The notes under the pieces: generated by a model
What the model saw: only the letters and a program-made list of their open reading frames with translations
What the model was told of the DNA's origin: nothing
Database searches by the model: none
DNA from: Paraburkholderia ribeironis
GTDB lineage: Bacteria; Pseudomonadota; Gammaproteobacteria; Burkholderiales; Burkholderiaceae
Assembly (NCBI RefSeq): GCF_900019265.1
Contig: NZ_CYGX02000004.1
Span: 79,815 to 143,814 of the forward strand
DNA: 64,000 bases
Reading direction: 5' to 3'
Shown here: positions 31,278-42,258 of the stretch, in pieces
Position numbering within the stretch: position 1 is the stretch's first letter
Layout: every line of letters begins with the position of its first letter
Program-made: the position numbers and the translations under genes

Positions 31278-32584
31278 GCCTGTTTCTCCGTGTTGATTGG
31301 CGCGGCGCCTTGACGGCCCGCGCCGGAAAGTTTGCGCTCGGCCGGCGGAAGTTTCAGCACCGCACGCGTGCCGCGCGGCTTGATCGCACTGACGTCGGTC
31401 AGTTCGATCGATCCCCCCAGACGCGCCGCCGCCGAAAAAGCCAGATAGAGGCCCACGCCGTGTCCGCCCTGCGTGCTGTCCACCGGCATCGCGCCGAGCG
31501 AGCCGCGCAATGCGGCCGGGATACCCAGGCCAGCATCGCACACTTCGAACACGATCTGGCCGCCGCGCGACGCGAGCGAACACGACAGCGTCACGTGATC
31601 GCGACTCGCACGCGCGGCGTTGTCGAGCAGAATCGTGAGGATCTGGCTGACGGCCACCGTATCGTCGAGGCTGACATCCGCGGGCGGCACACCGATCCGC
31701 TCAAACTTCACATGCGGATGGCGCAAGCGCCACTGCTCGGCAAACGACCCGAGCCAATCGGCAACCGGTTGCCGATTGGTGGTGGTCGACGCGCGGCTGC
31801 GCAAGCGGGCCAGCGCCGACGTGCACAACGCCATCTGCTGCTCGAGTAATTCGAGATCGGCGCTGTACGGCGCGAGCCCCTGATCGCTGCGTGCGGCGTC
31901 GCGTAATTCTTCCGACAGCATCGCGATTGTAGACAGGGGTGTGCCGATTTCGTGAGCCACGGTGGCAGCCTGCACGCCAAGCGCGACCGCGCGTTCGTCG
32001 TGAAGCAAGCGCTGCTGCGCTTCTCCGAGCGCTGCGTCACGTAGCCGCAGTGCTCGCGACATCCGCGCGACGAACCATGCAATCAGCCCGACGCTGACCA
32101 TGAAGTTGACCCACATGCCCGCGCGATAGTAGTCGAACAGGTTGGCCGGATTATCGAGATTGAGCGGTACCGAATCGAAACCGAGCATCGCGTAGCAGGT
32201 CACGGCGAATGCCGCGAGCCACGCCATCAGATGCCATGGCAACACGGCGGCGGCGATGGCCAGCGATGGCAGGTAGAGCGAAACGAACGGATTGGTGGTG
32301 CCGCCGGACAGAAACAGCAGTGCGGACAACGCGCCGAGATCGACCCAGATCTGGCCGAACAGCTCCATGTTGGATTCGGGTCGTTGCTGCGAAACGCGCC
32401 ACCAGGTGAGCGCGTTGAAAAGCACTTCGAGGGCGATCACCAGCAACATCGCAGGCAACGGCAAGTGCACGCCGATGAAGATCTGCACGAACGCGATCGT
32501 CACCAGCTGACCGATGATCGCGAGGCTGCGCAGCCAGAACAGATGCTCGAGATTGACCCGGCCGGTGTTGGTTATGCGATGCAT
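31274..32584 (-). CDS. regB: Redox sensor histidine kinase, RegB/PrrB/RoxS type
   Basis: Inner-membrane sensor of 436 residues. It has six hydrophobic segments in the first 180 residues, with the quinone-binding heptad GGTTNPF at 94-100, a hallmark of RegB. The H-box AHEIGTPLS (H210) and the ATPase motifs ILLDNAARAS (N-box) and GGHGVGLYLA (G-box) follow. It would phosphorylate the regulator encoded after it in response to the quinone pool. ATG at 32584; a GTG one codon upstream is possible. Confidence 0.88.
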   Translation of the reverse strand: MHRITNTGRVNLEHLFWLRSLAIIGQLVTIAFVQIFIGVHLPLPAMLLVIALEVLFNALTWWRVSQQRPESNMELFGQIWVDLGALSALLFLSGGTTNPFVSLYLPSLAIAAAVLPWHLMAWLAAFAVTCYAMLGFDSVPLNLDNPANLFDYYRAGMWVNFMVSVGLIAWFVARMSRALRLRDAALGEAQQRLLHDERAVALGVQAATVAHEIGTPLSTIAMLSEELRDAARSDQGLAPYSADLELLEQQMALCTSALARLRSRASTTTNRQPVADWLGSFAEQWRLRHPHVKFERIGVPPADVSLDDTVAVSQILTILLDNAARASRDHVTLSCSLASRGGQIVFEVCDAGLGIPAALRGSLGAMPVDSTQGGHGVGLYLAFSAAARLGGSIELTDVSAIKPRGTRAVLKLPPAERKLSGAGRQGAAPINTEKQA

Positions 32585-32713
32585 CACGCTAGTCTACCTG
32601 TTCGGAAGGATCCGACTGACTTCGCCGCCTTGCCTCCGGTATCATGACTTCTTTGCGACAGCGTCGCGTGGGCCGGTTTATCTTGATTGGTTCTTGCGCC
32701 GCGCAACTGTCCC

Positions 32714-34351
32714 ATGCTGCCCACCTCCCATCGCGAAGCCAACAACTTTTCAGCTTTCCTGACTTTTTTGCGCGAGGCTGCCGCTGCCCGAACAAGCGGT
32801 GCCGCGGCAACAGAAGCCAGATGCCTGGCCGCCGCGGCGCAACAGCATTCACTCGACGACGCGTCGCTCGGATCGCTGATCACGTCGTTGCTCAAACAAA
32901 GTCGCCATGACGAGGCGATTGAACTTGCCGCCATTATTGCCCAACTTGATCCGCACCGCGCTCTGTCGCACTTTCGCGTCGGCTATGCGTTGCAGATGGC
33001 CAATCGGCATCGCGAAGCAATCGCCCCATATCGACGCGCGCTCGCCATCGATCCGACGCTGCCGAAGCTGCGCAATAATCTCGCCGGTGCACTGGCTTTC
33101 GTGGGCGGCGATTTGCGCGAGCGGCTAGCGCTACTGGAAAGTGCGGTCCGCGATGAACCCGGCGACGCAGACGCCTGGATCAATCTCGCCGACGCGTGCC
33201 GCGCGAATCTGGATCTGCCGCGTGCGCTCGAGGCCGGTGCGCACGCCGTGCAATGCGCGCCGCTCAGCCCGCTGGCGCACAACAACTATGCGCTGGCGCT
33301 ACGTGAAGCGCAACGCTGGACCGAAGCGGAGCAAGCCGCGACAACGGCCTGCACGCTGGCTCCGCACAACGCCACCATGCGCTCCAATCTCGGCATGCTG
33401 CAACTGATGCTAGGCGATTACGAACACGGCTGGTTGTCGCACGAAGCGCGCTGGGACGGCTCGCTGGAACTGGGCGGCAAACGTCCGTCGATGCCGGCGC
33501 CAACCTGGCACGGTCAACCGCTCGCCGGTAAAACGCTGCTGGTGTGGGGCGAACAGGGTATGGGCGACCTGTTGCAGTTCAGCCGCTACATTCCGATGCT
33601 GGCGACGCACGTTCATCGCGAAGGCGGCCGTCTGATCTGGAATTCCTTCCCGCAAATGGGCGCGCTGCTCGCGCGCAGCCTTGGCCGCAATGTAGACGGC
33701 TACTCCGCTGGCGGCGGTGTCGAATCGCTACCGCCGTTCGACTATGAGATTCCGCTGCTCACCCTGCCTTTACTATTCGACACGCGCGTGCAGATGATCC
33801 CGGCCACCACGCCCTATTTGTTCGCGGCCGCGGCAGCGCGCGAGTCCTGGCGCACGCGGCTTGCGAACGAGGCACGGCTCAAAGTGGGGCTGGCCTGGAC
33901 CGGCAGCCATGGCCATCAGCGCAATCCATTCCGGCGAGTCGGCTGGGAACGCTATGCCGCGCATTTCGGCGGCATGCAGGACGTGGCGTTTTATTCGCTG
34001 CAACCGGGCGCTGACGCCGACGTGGCGGCAGCGCGAGCGGCCGGCTTGCCGATGGCCGACTACACGGCCAAATTCGCGACCTTCGACGACACCGCCGCGT
34101 TCGTCAGCGCGCTCGATCTGGTCATCACGGTTTGCACGTCAGTGGCGCATCTGGGCGGCGCGCTCGGCCAGCGCACCTGGGTGCTGCTCGACGTCAATCC
34201 GCACTGGGTATGGCTGCTCGAACGCAGCGACAGTCCGTGGTATCCGAGCGCGACGCTCTACCGGCAGCCGCAATTCGGCCAATGGGATCCGGCTCTGCAA
34301 GCGGTCGCTCGCGACCTGCGGGCACTGGTGGCGCAACATCGCACCGCGTAG
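32714..34351 (+). CDS. TPR protein with glycosyltransferase-9-like C-terminal domain
   Basis: A 545-residue soluble protein. The first half contains about five tetratricopeptide repeats (for example AIAPYRRALAIDPTLPKLRNN and AEQAATTACTLAPHNATM). The second half resembles the heptosyltransferase-like GT9 fold seen in many TPR proteins: LLVWGEQGMGDLLQFSRYIP, LKVGLAWTGSHGHQRN and DLVITVCTSVAHLGGALG. Substrate unknown. It is divergent from regB and shares a short promoter region with it. Confidence 0.8.
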   Translation: MLPTSHREANNFSAFLTFLREAAAARTSGAAATEARCLAAAAQQHSLDDASLGSLITSLLKQSRHDEAIELAAIIAQLDPHRALSHFRVGYALQMANRHREAIAPYRRALAIDPTLPKLRNNLAGALAFVGGDLRERLALLESAVRDEPGDADAWINLADACRANLDLPRALEAGAHAVQCAPLSPLAHNNYALALREAQRWTEAEQAATTACTLAPHNATMRSNLGMLQLMLGDYEHGWLSHEARWDGSLELGGKRPSMPAPTWHGQPLAGKTLLVWGEQGMGDLLQFSRYIPMLATHVHREGGRLIWNSFPQMGALLARSLGRNVDGYSAGGGVESLPPFDYEIPLLTLPLLFDTRVQMIPATTPYLFAAAAARESWRTRLANEARLKVGLAWTGSHGHQRNPFRRVGWERYAAHFGGMQDVAFYSLQPGADADVAAARAAGLPMADYTAKFATFDDTAAFVSALDLVITVCTSVAHLGGALGQRTWVLLDVNPHWVWLLERSDSPWYPSATLYRQPQFGQWDPALQAVARDLRALVAQHRTA

Positions 34352-34407
34352 CTGACGGGCGTTTCGCTCATGCCCTGCTGCGAGCTGTGGAGTGTGTGGC
34401 TTGCGGT

Positions 34408-34632
34408 TCAGGTTGAATCAGCGCCGGGCAACGCGTGAGCGGCTCGCGCGATCTCCGCGGCCAGACATTCCGGACACAAACAAGCGCGGGCCGGATCGAG
34501 CCTGTCAGCGGGTAACGACGGCATCGCACGGCACCAGCAATCGCACGGCTGCGTACGCATGCCGCAGTCGAACGCGCTACCGCAGCGCGGGCAGCGCGCG
34601 CTGCGTTCAGAGCGGGAGGCGGACGATTTCAT
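34408..34632 (-). CDS. Cysteine-rich CWC family protein
   Basis: A 74-residue protein with four close cysteine pairs: CPRCGSAFDCG, CDCWC (the CWC signature) and CLCPECLAAEI. It probably binds zinc. The start at 34632 follows the family length; the frame is open further upstream to 34749. Function unknown; convergent with the TPR gene. Confidence 0.75.
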   Translation of the reverse strand: MKSSASRSERSARCPRCGSAFDCGMRTQPCDCWCRAMPSLPADRLDPARACLCPECLAAEIARAAHALPGADST

Positions 34633-34882
34633 GACGTGCCAGAAGTTCTCGCCGAGGCATCTATCGGGAAATGATGCCACGACTCGCGCGCCGGCGTGAG
34701 TCGTCCATTCGGCCAATTCACAAACGTCACGCGAGTGCGCTAATCTCACCCGTCCTCACCCGTCGATCCGCGCCCGCAGCCTGCGATGGCGCGGCGCGCA
34801 AAACCTGCGCCGCCGACCGCCTGCGCCGCTGTCGAAAACCCTGTTGCAGCGCGCCAGTCCTGTACAATTCGCCGTGTTTTAA

Positions 34883-35806
<924 letters not shown>

Positions 35807-36076
35807 TTCCTGCGTCGTGCCCGGCACACACCCGGCACACACGGCGCGTCGCAACGACACGCCATGTGTGCCGCGCGGTCAGGCCGCCAGGCCACGCAGC
35901 AGGCGCGGCTCGCTCGGCGGCCCATTACGCGCCGCCACGGCGTGCCGTTTTCCCCCTCTTCCCCGCTCTTCCCCGCACTTTCTCTTGCGTCGCCACCGCC
36001 ACTGCGCACCTTCCCCGCACCGTCCGCGTTCGCAGTGTGAAGCCACCATCCTCGCCTGAAGGCGCTCTCCACCACC

Positions 36077-36796
36077 ATGCGCACCTCCACTTCCCGGCGC
36101 CGTCGTCCGCATATCGCAGGCGGCAAACCCGTCTGGCTGTTCGACCTCGACAACACGCTGCACCACGCCTCGCACGCGATTTTCCCGGCGATCAATCAGG
36201 CGATGACGCAGTACATCATCGACGCACTGCAGGTGGAACGCGCCGAAGCCAACCGTCTGCGCATCGGCTACACGCAGCGCTACGGCGCAGCGCTGCTCGG
36301 CCTCACGCGCCACCATCCGCTCGATCCGAACGACTTCCTGAAAGTCGTGCACACGTTCCCCGACCTCGGCGAGATGATCCGCCACGAACGCGGCGTCGCG
36401 CGTCTCGTCGCAGCGCTACCGGGCCGCAAGATCGTGCTGACCAACGCGCCTGAAGCCTATGCTCGCGCGGTGCTCGCCGAACTGCGCATCGAGCGTCAGT
36501 TCGAGCGCGTCATCACGATCGAGCACATGCGCGATCGGCAGCGCTGGCGTGCCAAGCCCGACCATGCGATGTTGCGCAAGACCATGCGCAGCGCTCACGT
36601 ATCGCTGAAGGACGTGATCCTCGTCGAAGACACGCGCTCGCATCTGAAGAACTACCGGCGCCTCGGTATCCGCACGGTATGGATCACCGGTCATCTGCCG
36701 CGCAGGCCGAACGCGGACGGCAACGAGACGCGCCTGCCGGGGACCGGCCGGCCACACTATGTCGACCGGAGCATTCGTTCGTTAAAATCGCTATGA
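36077..36796 (+). CDS. HAD-family pyrimidine 5'-nucleotidase-like phosphatase
   Basis: A 239-residue HAD phosphatase with motif I FDLDNTLHH, motif II VLTNAPE, and motifs III/IV in K-P-DHAM and VEDTRSH. It is similar to the Sdt1/PynA-type 5'-nucleotidases that dephosphorylate UMP and CMP; this substrate is an inference. Its stop overlaps the ATG of slmA (ATGA), an arrangement that links the two genes. Confidence 0.8.
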   Translation: MRTSTSRRRRPHIAGGKPVWLFDLDNTLHHASHAIFPAINQAMTQYIIDALQVERAEANRLRIGYTQRYGAALLGLTRHHPLDPNDFLKVVHTFPDLGEMIRHERGVARLVAALPGRKIVLTNAPEAYARAVLAELRIERQFERVITIEHMRDRQRWRAKPDHAMLRKTMRSAHVSLKDVILVEDTRSHLKNYRRLGIRTVWITGHLPRRPNADGNETRLPGTGRPHYVDRSIRSLKSL

Positions 36797-37542
36797 CCGG
36801 GCAGCCGCCCGGTTCGACTGAAGCGCCAGCAGCCGGGACGACAGCCATGCAGCCGATCGACAAGCCTGACGAAGCCGTAGCCGAACATACCCCCACGGCG
36901 CAGGCCGCGCCGCGTGCGCAACGCCTGAAGCCGGGCGAGCGCCGCGTGCACATCCTGCAGACGCTCGCCGCGATGCTGGAGGCGCCGAAGAGCGAAAAGA
37001 TCACCACGGCTGCGCTCGCCGCCCGGCTCGGCGTATCGGAGGCTGCGCTGTATCGCCATTTCGCCAGCAAAGCGCAAATGTTCGAAGGGCTCATCGAGTT
37101 CATCGAGCAGACGCTCTTTGGCCTGATCAACCAGATCGTCGACAAGGAAAGCAACGGCGTGCTGCAAGCCCGAGCGATCGCGTTGATGCTGCTCAACTTC
37201 CCCGCAAGGAACCCTGGCATGACGCGCGTTCTGACCTGCGAGGCGCTGGTCGGTGAACATGAACGGCTGACCGAGCGCGTCAACCAGATGCTGGAGCGCG
37301 TGGAGGCGTCGCTGAAGCAGTGTTTGCGGCTGGCGCAAATGGAGACGAACGCCAGTGCGGGCGACAGCACCAGCGACAACGCACACGCCGCCGTGCCGCT
37401 GCCGGCCGGCTACGATCCCGCGATCCGTGCGAGCCTGCTCGTGAGCTACATCATCGGCCGCTGGCACCGCTATGTACGCAGCGGTTTCGCCCGTCCGCCC
37501 GTCGAACACGCCGACGCACAACTGCTGCTGATTCTTCAGTAG
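36793..37542 (+). CDS. slmA: Nucleoid occlusion factor SlmA (TetR family)
   Basis: DNA-binding protein that blocks FtsZ ring assembly over the nucleoid. It has 249 residues: a disordered start, then the TetR helix-turn-helix (ILQTLAAMLEAPKSEKITTAALAARLGVSEAALYRHFASKAQMF) and the helical ligand-type domain. The SlmA-specific context is the preceding HAD phosphatase gene, overlapped by 4 bases. An internal ATG at 36847 is an alternative start. Confidence 0.88.
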   Translation: MTGQPPGSTEAPAAGTTAMQPIDKPDEAVAEHTPTAQAAPRAQRLKPGERRVHILQTLAAMLEAPKSEKITTAALAARLGVSEAALYRHFASKAQMFEGLIEFIEQTLFGLINQIVDKESNGVLQARAIALMLLNFPARNPGMTRVLTCEALVGEHERLTERVNQMLERVEASLKQCLRLAQMETNASAGDSTSDNAHAAVPLPAGYDPAIRASLLVSYIIGRWHRYVRSGFARPPVEHADAQLLLILQ

Positions 37543-37624
37543 TCCATGCGGGTCCACGCGGGTCCACGCGGACCCGCGACGCGTGATGGGCGCGCCCGCG
37601 CCGCTGCCGCACGAAATTTTCCGC

Positions 37625-37630
37625 TATACT
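37625..37630 (+). promoter_or_regulatory. Candidate -10 box for the metX transcript
   Basis: TATACT lies 80 bases before the riboswitch. I see no good -35 hexamer at the right distance. It is the best match to a promoter between slmA and metX. Confidence 0.35.
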
Positions 37631-37704
37631 TTGCGCCTGACTGTGGTCCCTCGATGCATCGGACCGCACTTCGGAACCAACCTGAATACCTTGAACACCT
37701 GTCA

Positions 37705-37787
37705 CGCGCCGATTTGCTGACTCGATTGCGGGCGCGCGAACCAGTGGGAATGCTCCCGCGGTTCACTATAAATGCGGCTAAAGAGGT
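37705..37787 (+). promoter_or_regulatory. SAM-II (SAM-alpha) riboswitch with an inserted hairpin
   Basis: The core follows the known SAM-II aptamer: CGCGCC (37705-37710), GATTTG, ATTGCGGGCGCG pairing back to the first strand (37731-37736), then ATAAATGCGGCTAAAGAGGT (37768-37787), which holds the conserved ATAAATG and GCTAAA words. Between the stem and the ATAAATG strand lies an extra hairpin (GAACC...GGTTC with GTGGGA/TCCCGC inside) of about 27 bases. SAM binding would lower metX-metW expression. The terminal AGAGGT is Shine-Dalgarno-like, yet metX starts 78 bases later, so the switch may act on transcription or on a leader. Confidence 0.8.
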
Positions 37788-37865
37788 CGTCAGCCGCGCA
37801 CACAGTCTCTTCCCCGTGCTTTGCCGACGCCGTCTAGCCGCCCGGTTTTCTTAATGGCGGAATGA

Positions 37866-39011
37866 ATGGAATCGATCGGCATCGTCGCTCCCCAAAAAAT
37901 GCATTTCACCGAGCCGCTGCAGTTGCAGAATGGCAGCTCGCTGGCCGGCTACGACCTCATGGTCGAGACCTACGGCACGCTCAATGCCGCGCGCAGCAAT
38001 GCGGTGCTGGTCTGCCACGCGCTCAACGCGTCGCACCACGTGGCCGGCGTGTACGCCGACAATCCCAAGGACATCGGCTGGTGGGACAACATGGTCGGCC
38101 CAGGCAAGCCGCTCGACACCGACCGGTTCTTCGTGATCGGCGTGAACAACCTGGGGTCGTGCTTCGGCTCGACCGGGCCGATGAGCATCGATCCGGCCAC
38201 CGGCGTGCCGTATGGCGCAACGTTTCCCGTCGTGACGGTGGAGGACTGGGTCAACGCCCAGGCGCGCGTCGCCGATCAATTCGGCATCACGCGCTTCGCC
38301 GCGGTGATGGGCGGCAGCCTCGGCGGCATGCAGGCGCTCGCGTGGAGCATGATGTATCCGGAGCGCGTCGCGCATTGCATCGTGGTCGCGTCCACGCCCA
38401 AGCTGTCGGCGCAAAACATCGCGTTCAACGAGGTCGCACGCTCGGCGATCCTCTCGGACCCGGACTTCCACGGCGGCAACTACTACGCGCACGGCGTGAA
38501 GCCGAAGCGCGGCTTGCGCGTCGCGCGGATGATCGGCCACATCACGTATCTGTCGGACGACGACATGGCCGAGAAATTCGGCCGCTCGCTGCGTCGCGCG
38601 GAAGGCGCAGTGGACGCGTACAACTTCAACTTCGACGTCGAGTTCGAAGTGGAATCGTATCTGCGCTACCAGGGCGACAAATTCGCCGATTACTTCGACG
38701 CGAACACGTACCTGCTGATCACCCGCGCGCTCGACTACTTCGATCCGGCCAAGGCCTTCGACGGCGATCTGACCGCGGCGGTCGCCCACACCACGGCGAA
38801 ATACCTGATCGCCAGTTTCTCGACCGACTGGCGTTTCGCGCCGGCCCGCTCGCGCGAACTCGTCAAGGCGCTGCTCGACCACAAGCGCACGGTCACCTAC
38901 GCGGAGATCGACGCGCCGCATGGCCACGACGCCTTCCTGCTCGACGATGCGCGCTATCACAACCTGCTGCGTGCCTACTACGAACGTATTGCTAACGAGG
39001 TGAACGCATGA
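37866..39011 (+). CDS. metX: Homoserine O-acyltransferase MetX
   Basis: First committed step of methionine synthesis, acylating homoserine from acetyl- or succinyl-CoA. It is an alpha/beta-hydrolase of 381 residues: [10 protein letters not shown], nucleophile Ser in [12 protein letters not shown], and catalytic His in [10 protein letters not shown] near the end. Which acyl donor it uses cannot be settled from these motifs. The start at 37866 is one of two close ATGs. Regulated by the upstream SAM-sensing RNA; overlaps metW by 4 bases. Confidence 0.94.
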   Translation: MESIGIVAPQKMHFTEPLQLQNGSSLAGYDLMVETYGTLNAARSNAVLVCHALNASHHVAGVYADNPKDIGWWDNMVGPGKPLDTDRFFVIGVNNLGSCFGSTGPMSIDPATGVPYGATFPVVTVEDWVNAQARVADQFGITRFAAVMGGSLGGMQALAWSMMYPERVAHCIVVASTPKLSAQNIAFNEVARSAILSDPDFHGGNYYAHGVKPKRGLRVARMIGHITYLSDDDMAEKFGRSLRRAEGAVDAYNFNFDVEFEVESYLRYQGDKFADYFDANTYLLITRALDYFDPAKAFDGDLTAAVAHTTAKYLIASFSTDWRFAPARSRELVKALLDHKRTVTYAEIDAPHGHDAFLLDDARYHNLLRAYYERIANEVNA

Positions 39012-39616
39012 ACCAGCGAGCACTCGATTACCTGGCATTGCGCCCGGACTTCCGCGCGATCGCCCGCTGGGTCGAACCGCGCGCCACGGTGCTGGATCTG
39101 GGTTGCGGCGACGGCTCGCTGCTGTCGCTGCTCACCGAGGAACTCGAGGTGCAGGGCTACGGCATCGAAATCAACGACGCGGGCGTGCTGGCGGCGACGC
39201 AACACGGCATCAACGTGATCCAGCAGAATCTGGAAGACGGGCTGCGCCTGTTCGAAGACGGCAGCTTCGATTTCGCGATTCTGTCGCAAACGCTGCAAAC
39301 CATTCACCAGACCGCGGCGATCCTGCGCGAGACGGTGCGGGTCGGCAAGGAATGCATCGTGTCGTTTCCGAACTTCGGCTACTGGGCGCACCGGCTGTCG
39401 GTGCTGCAGGGCCGTATGCCGGTATCGAAGTCGCTGCCGTATCAGTGGCATAACACGCCGAACGTGCGGGTGCTGACGATCAGGGATTTTGAGGCGCTCG
39501 CGCCGGAAGTCGGCATCGAAATTCTCGACCGCGTCGTGCTGCACGACGGACAGGTGGTGCGATGGGGTGTGAACTGGCGTGGTAGTCTTGCGGTCTATCG
39601 CGTCAAGAAAAGCTAA
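39008..39616 (+). CDS. metW: MetW, methionine biosynthesis partner of MetX
   Basis: A 202-residue SAM-dependent methyltransferase-fold protein with [14 protein letters not shown] (motif I) and [15 protein letters not shown]. MetW is required together with MetX for homoserine acylation in several beta- and gamma-proteobacteria. Translation is coupled to metX by an ATGA overlap. Confidence 0.93.
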   Translation: MNQRALDYLALRPDFRAIARWVEPRATVLDLGCGDGSLLSLLTEELEVQGYGIEINDAGVLAATQHGINVIQQNLEDGLRLFEDGSFDFAILSQTLQTIHQTAAILRETVRVGKECIVSFPNFGYWAHRLSVLQGRMPVSKSLPYQWHNTPNVRVLTIRDFEALAPEVGIEILDRVVLHDGQVVRWGVNWRGSLAVYRVKKS

Positions 39617-39631
39617 CCCCCTGTTATTCAC

Positions 39632-41026
39632 ATGTCGAACCCGCCGCACGAGGCGCCTGCACTTACCGCTCACGAAGAACATCCCGGCTGGCGCGCGTTC
39701 CTGAATACGCGCATGCTGATCTGCGTCTTTCTCGGCTTTACGTCGGGATTGCCGCTGTTCACGCTCGTCTATCTGGTGCAGGCATGGCTACGCTCCGAAG
39801 GCGTCAATCTGAAGGAAATCGGCCTGTTCGCGCTGATCCAGTTTCCGTACACGTGGAAATTCGTCTGGGCACCGCTGATGGACCGCTACGTGCCGCGTCT
39901 GCCGGGCTGGCGTCCGGGCAGACGGCGCGGCTGGATGCTCATCACGCAGATTCTGGTGGCCGGCGCGATCGCGGTTTTAGGGTTCGTGTCGCCGCGCGAT
40001 GCGATCTGGACCGTGGCGGCGTTGACGGCGCTGGTCGCGTTTTTCGGCGCCAGCCAGGACATTGCGATCGACGCGTACCGGCGCGAGCTGCTCAGCGATA
40101 CGCAGCAGGGCCTCGGCAACGCGGTGCATGTGAACGCCTACAAGATCGCGGCGCTGGTGCCCGGCTCGCTCGCGTTGATTCTGTCCGATCATTTGCCGTG
40201 GACCACCGTTTTCATCACGACGGCCGCGTTCATGCTGCCGGGCATGATCATGACGCTGGTGGTGCGCGAGCCCGAAGTGCAGGGTAAGCCGCCGAAAAAT
40301 CTGCGCGAAGCGATCGTGGAGCCGTTCAGGGAATTCATTCAGCGCGACGGCTGGCGTGGTGCGCTGTTCGTGCTCGGTTTCATCTTTCTGTACAAGCTCG
40401 GCGACACGATGGCGACTACGCTGTCCACGTCGTTCTTTCTCGACATCGGTTTTTCGCGCACGCAGATCGGCGTGATCGCGAAGACCACCGCATTCGGCGC
40501 GAGTCTCGCGGGCGGGATCATCGGCGGGCTGTGGTTGATGAAGATCGGCATCGGCCGGGGCTTGTGGATCTTCGGCTTCCTGCAGATGGTCTCGACGCTC
40601 GGCTTTGCGTGGCTCGCGCATCTCGGCCCGGCTTCGCCCGGGCTCGCGGCGATTTACGACATCGCCGTCGCGCTGAGCGACGGCCTCACACGACTGCTCG
40701 CTCTGGTGGACATCGATTGGGCCGTGCAACTCGAGCCGCGCTCGGTCGCGCTGGCGCTTGTTTACGGCTTCGAAACCTTCACCACCGGTCTGACGCTGGC
40801 CGCCTTCACCGCCTACATTGCGAGCACCACCGACCCGCGCTACACGGCCACGCAGTTCGCGCTCTTCACGAGCCTCGCTTCGGTGCCGCGCACATTGGCT
40901 TCGGCGGCGAGCGGCTTTGTGGTCGCGCGGATCGGGTGGTTCGACTACTTCATCGTCTGTACCGCGCTGGCATTGCCCGGCATGCTGCTTCTGCTGCGTA
41001 TCTCGCCGTGGAGAACCCGGTCATGA
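39632..41026 (+). CDS. ampG: Muropeptide permease AmpG (MFS)
   Basis: Inner-membrane importer of GlcNAc-anhydroMurNAc peptides for cell-wall recycling. It has 464 residues and about twelve to fourteen membrane segments. The first is MLICVFLGFTSGLPLFTLVYLVQAWL, followed by FPYTWKFVWAPLMDRY and RRRGWMLITQ, hallmarks of AmpG. It starts 16 bases after metW and overlaps the M48 peptidase gene by 4 bases. Confidence 0.92.
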   Translation: MSNPPHEAPALTAHEEHPGWRAFLNTRMLICVFLGFTSGLPLFTLVYLVQAWLRSEGVNLKEIGLFALIQFPYTWKFVWAPLMDRYVPRLPGWRPGRRRGWMLITQILVAGAIAVLGFVSPRDAIWTVAALTALVAFFGASQDIAIDAYRRELLSDTQQGLGNAVHVNAYKIAALVPGSLALILSDHLPWTTVFITTAAFMLPGMIMTLVVREPEVQGKPPKNLREAIVEPFREFIQRDGWRGALFVLGFIFLYKLGDTMATTLSTSFFLDIGFSRTQIGVIAKTTAFGASLAGGIIGGLWLMKIGIGRGLWIFGFLQMVSTLGFAWLAHLGPASPGLAAIYDIAVALSDGLTRLLALVDIDWAVQLEPRSVALALVYGFETFTTGLTLAAFTAYIASTTDPRYTATQFALFTSLASVPRTLASAASGFVVARIGWFDYFIVCTALALPGMLLLLRISPWRTRS

Positions 41027-42231
41027 CGGCGCGGCTGCCGATGCGCGCGCTGCGCCTCTGTACGACCCGGGCGCCATCGCTCAAGGCAAGCCGCATGGTG
41101 CTGCACGCAGCATGGGTGATCGGCTGCGCGAGCGGCCTCACGTTGGTGATGCCGTCGAGCGCCTATGCGGCCGGCCCCTCTGCGCCGGGTGTCAGCGCAG
41201 CGCAGGCCGCACCGGTCAACGCGCCTGCACCAGCGATCGCGCCCGCGCCGACCGCCAGGTCCGCGACGGTCGCGGCCAGCACCGAGAATGCGACGTCGGC
41301 GGCACCGGGCGCGAACAGCGCTGCAAGCACCAACACCACCAGTGCGCCCAGCGCCGGCAATGCGCCGGCCGCCGCCGCGCCGACCTCGCCGACGCAATCG
41401 TCCCCGTTGTCGTACACGCCGAACACCCAGTTGCGCTACGGCGGCTACATGGTGTTCCGCAACCTGATCCCATCGCCGGTGCTCGAGGCGCAAGCCGCCG
41501 AGGAGTTCGGCCAGATTGCGTACGGCGCCGAGCACGCAAAACGCCTATATGCCGACACCGACGCGCACGTCACACGAGTGCGCTCGATCGTCGACCGGAT
41601 GATCCCGTACTCGCTGAAATGGAACGAACGGGCCAAAAACTGGAAGTGGGAGGTCGCCGTAGTGCGCTCGCCCGATATCCGCGCGTACTGCCTGCCGGGC
41701 GGCAAGATCGTCGTGTATGGCGGACTACTCGACCGCGTGCGCCCGAACGACAACGAGCTCGGCATGGTGCTCGGACACGAGATCGCGCACGCGCTGCGCG
41801 AACATGCGCGCATGCGGCTCGGCCAGTTGCATGCGAGCCAGCTCAATTCGTCCGGAACGATTCCGCAGCTGTTCGGGCTCGCCGATCTCGGCGCGGCGCC
41901 GCTCGGCATCGGCTCGCGCCTGCTGGACATGAAGTACGAGGACACCGACGAAACCGAAGCCGACGTGATCGGCAGCGATATCGCGTCGCGCGCCGGCTTC
42001 GATCCGCGCGCAGCGGTCACGATCTGGGACAAGCTCGCGCAGGCCACGCGCGACGATCGCGACCGCGGCTTCATCTACGTGCATCCATACCCGTCAGCGC
42101 GTCGCGAGGATATCATCAAGCGCCTGCCGGACATGCTGCCGCTCTACGCTAAGGCGATCGGCAAAACCGTGGATGCGTTGCCGGATTACGCCGGCATCGG
42201 CCGTCCGCGCCGCAAGCTCGCCCGCGATTGA
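41023..42231 (+). CDS. Exported M48-family zinc metalloprotease
   Basis: A 402-residue peptidase with a signal-like hydrophobic segment (about 28-48, ending PSSAYAAG), then an Ala/Ser/Thr/Pro-rich linker (about 50-125) and the M48 domain. HEIAH at 252-256 holds two zinc-binding His; the third ligand is the Glu in DETEADVIG. Relatives (LoiP/YcaL/BepA-like) control outer-membrane protein quality. Unlike BepA it has no TPR domain. Coupled to ampG by an ATGA overlap. Confidence 0.85.
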   Translation: MTARLPMRALRLCTTRAPSLKASRMVLHAAWVIGCASGLTLVMPSSAYAAGPSAPGVSAAQAAPVNAPAPAIAPAPTARSATVAASTENATSAAPGANSAASTNTTSAPSAGNAPAAAAPTSPTQSSPLSYTPNTQLRYGGYMVFRNLIPSPVLEAQAAEEFGQIAYGAEHAKRLYADTDAHVTRVRSIVDRMIPYSLKWNERAKNWKWEVAVVRSPDIRAYCLPGGKIVVYGGLLDRVRPNDNELGMVLGHEIAHALREHARMRLGQLHASQLNSSGTIPQLFGLADLGAAPLGIGSRLLDMKYEDTDETEADVIGSDIASRAGFDPRAAVTIWDKLAQATRDDRDRGFIYVHPYPSARREDIIKRLPDMLPLYAKAIGKTVDALPDYAGIGRPRRKLARD

Positions 42232-42258
42232 GACCGGGTCGCGCGGGCCAGCCCGGGC

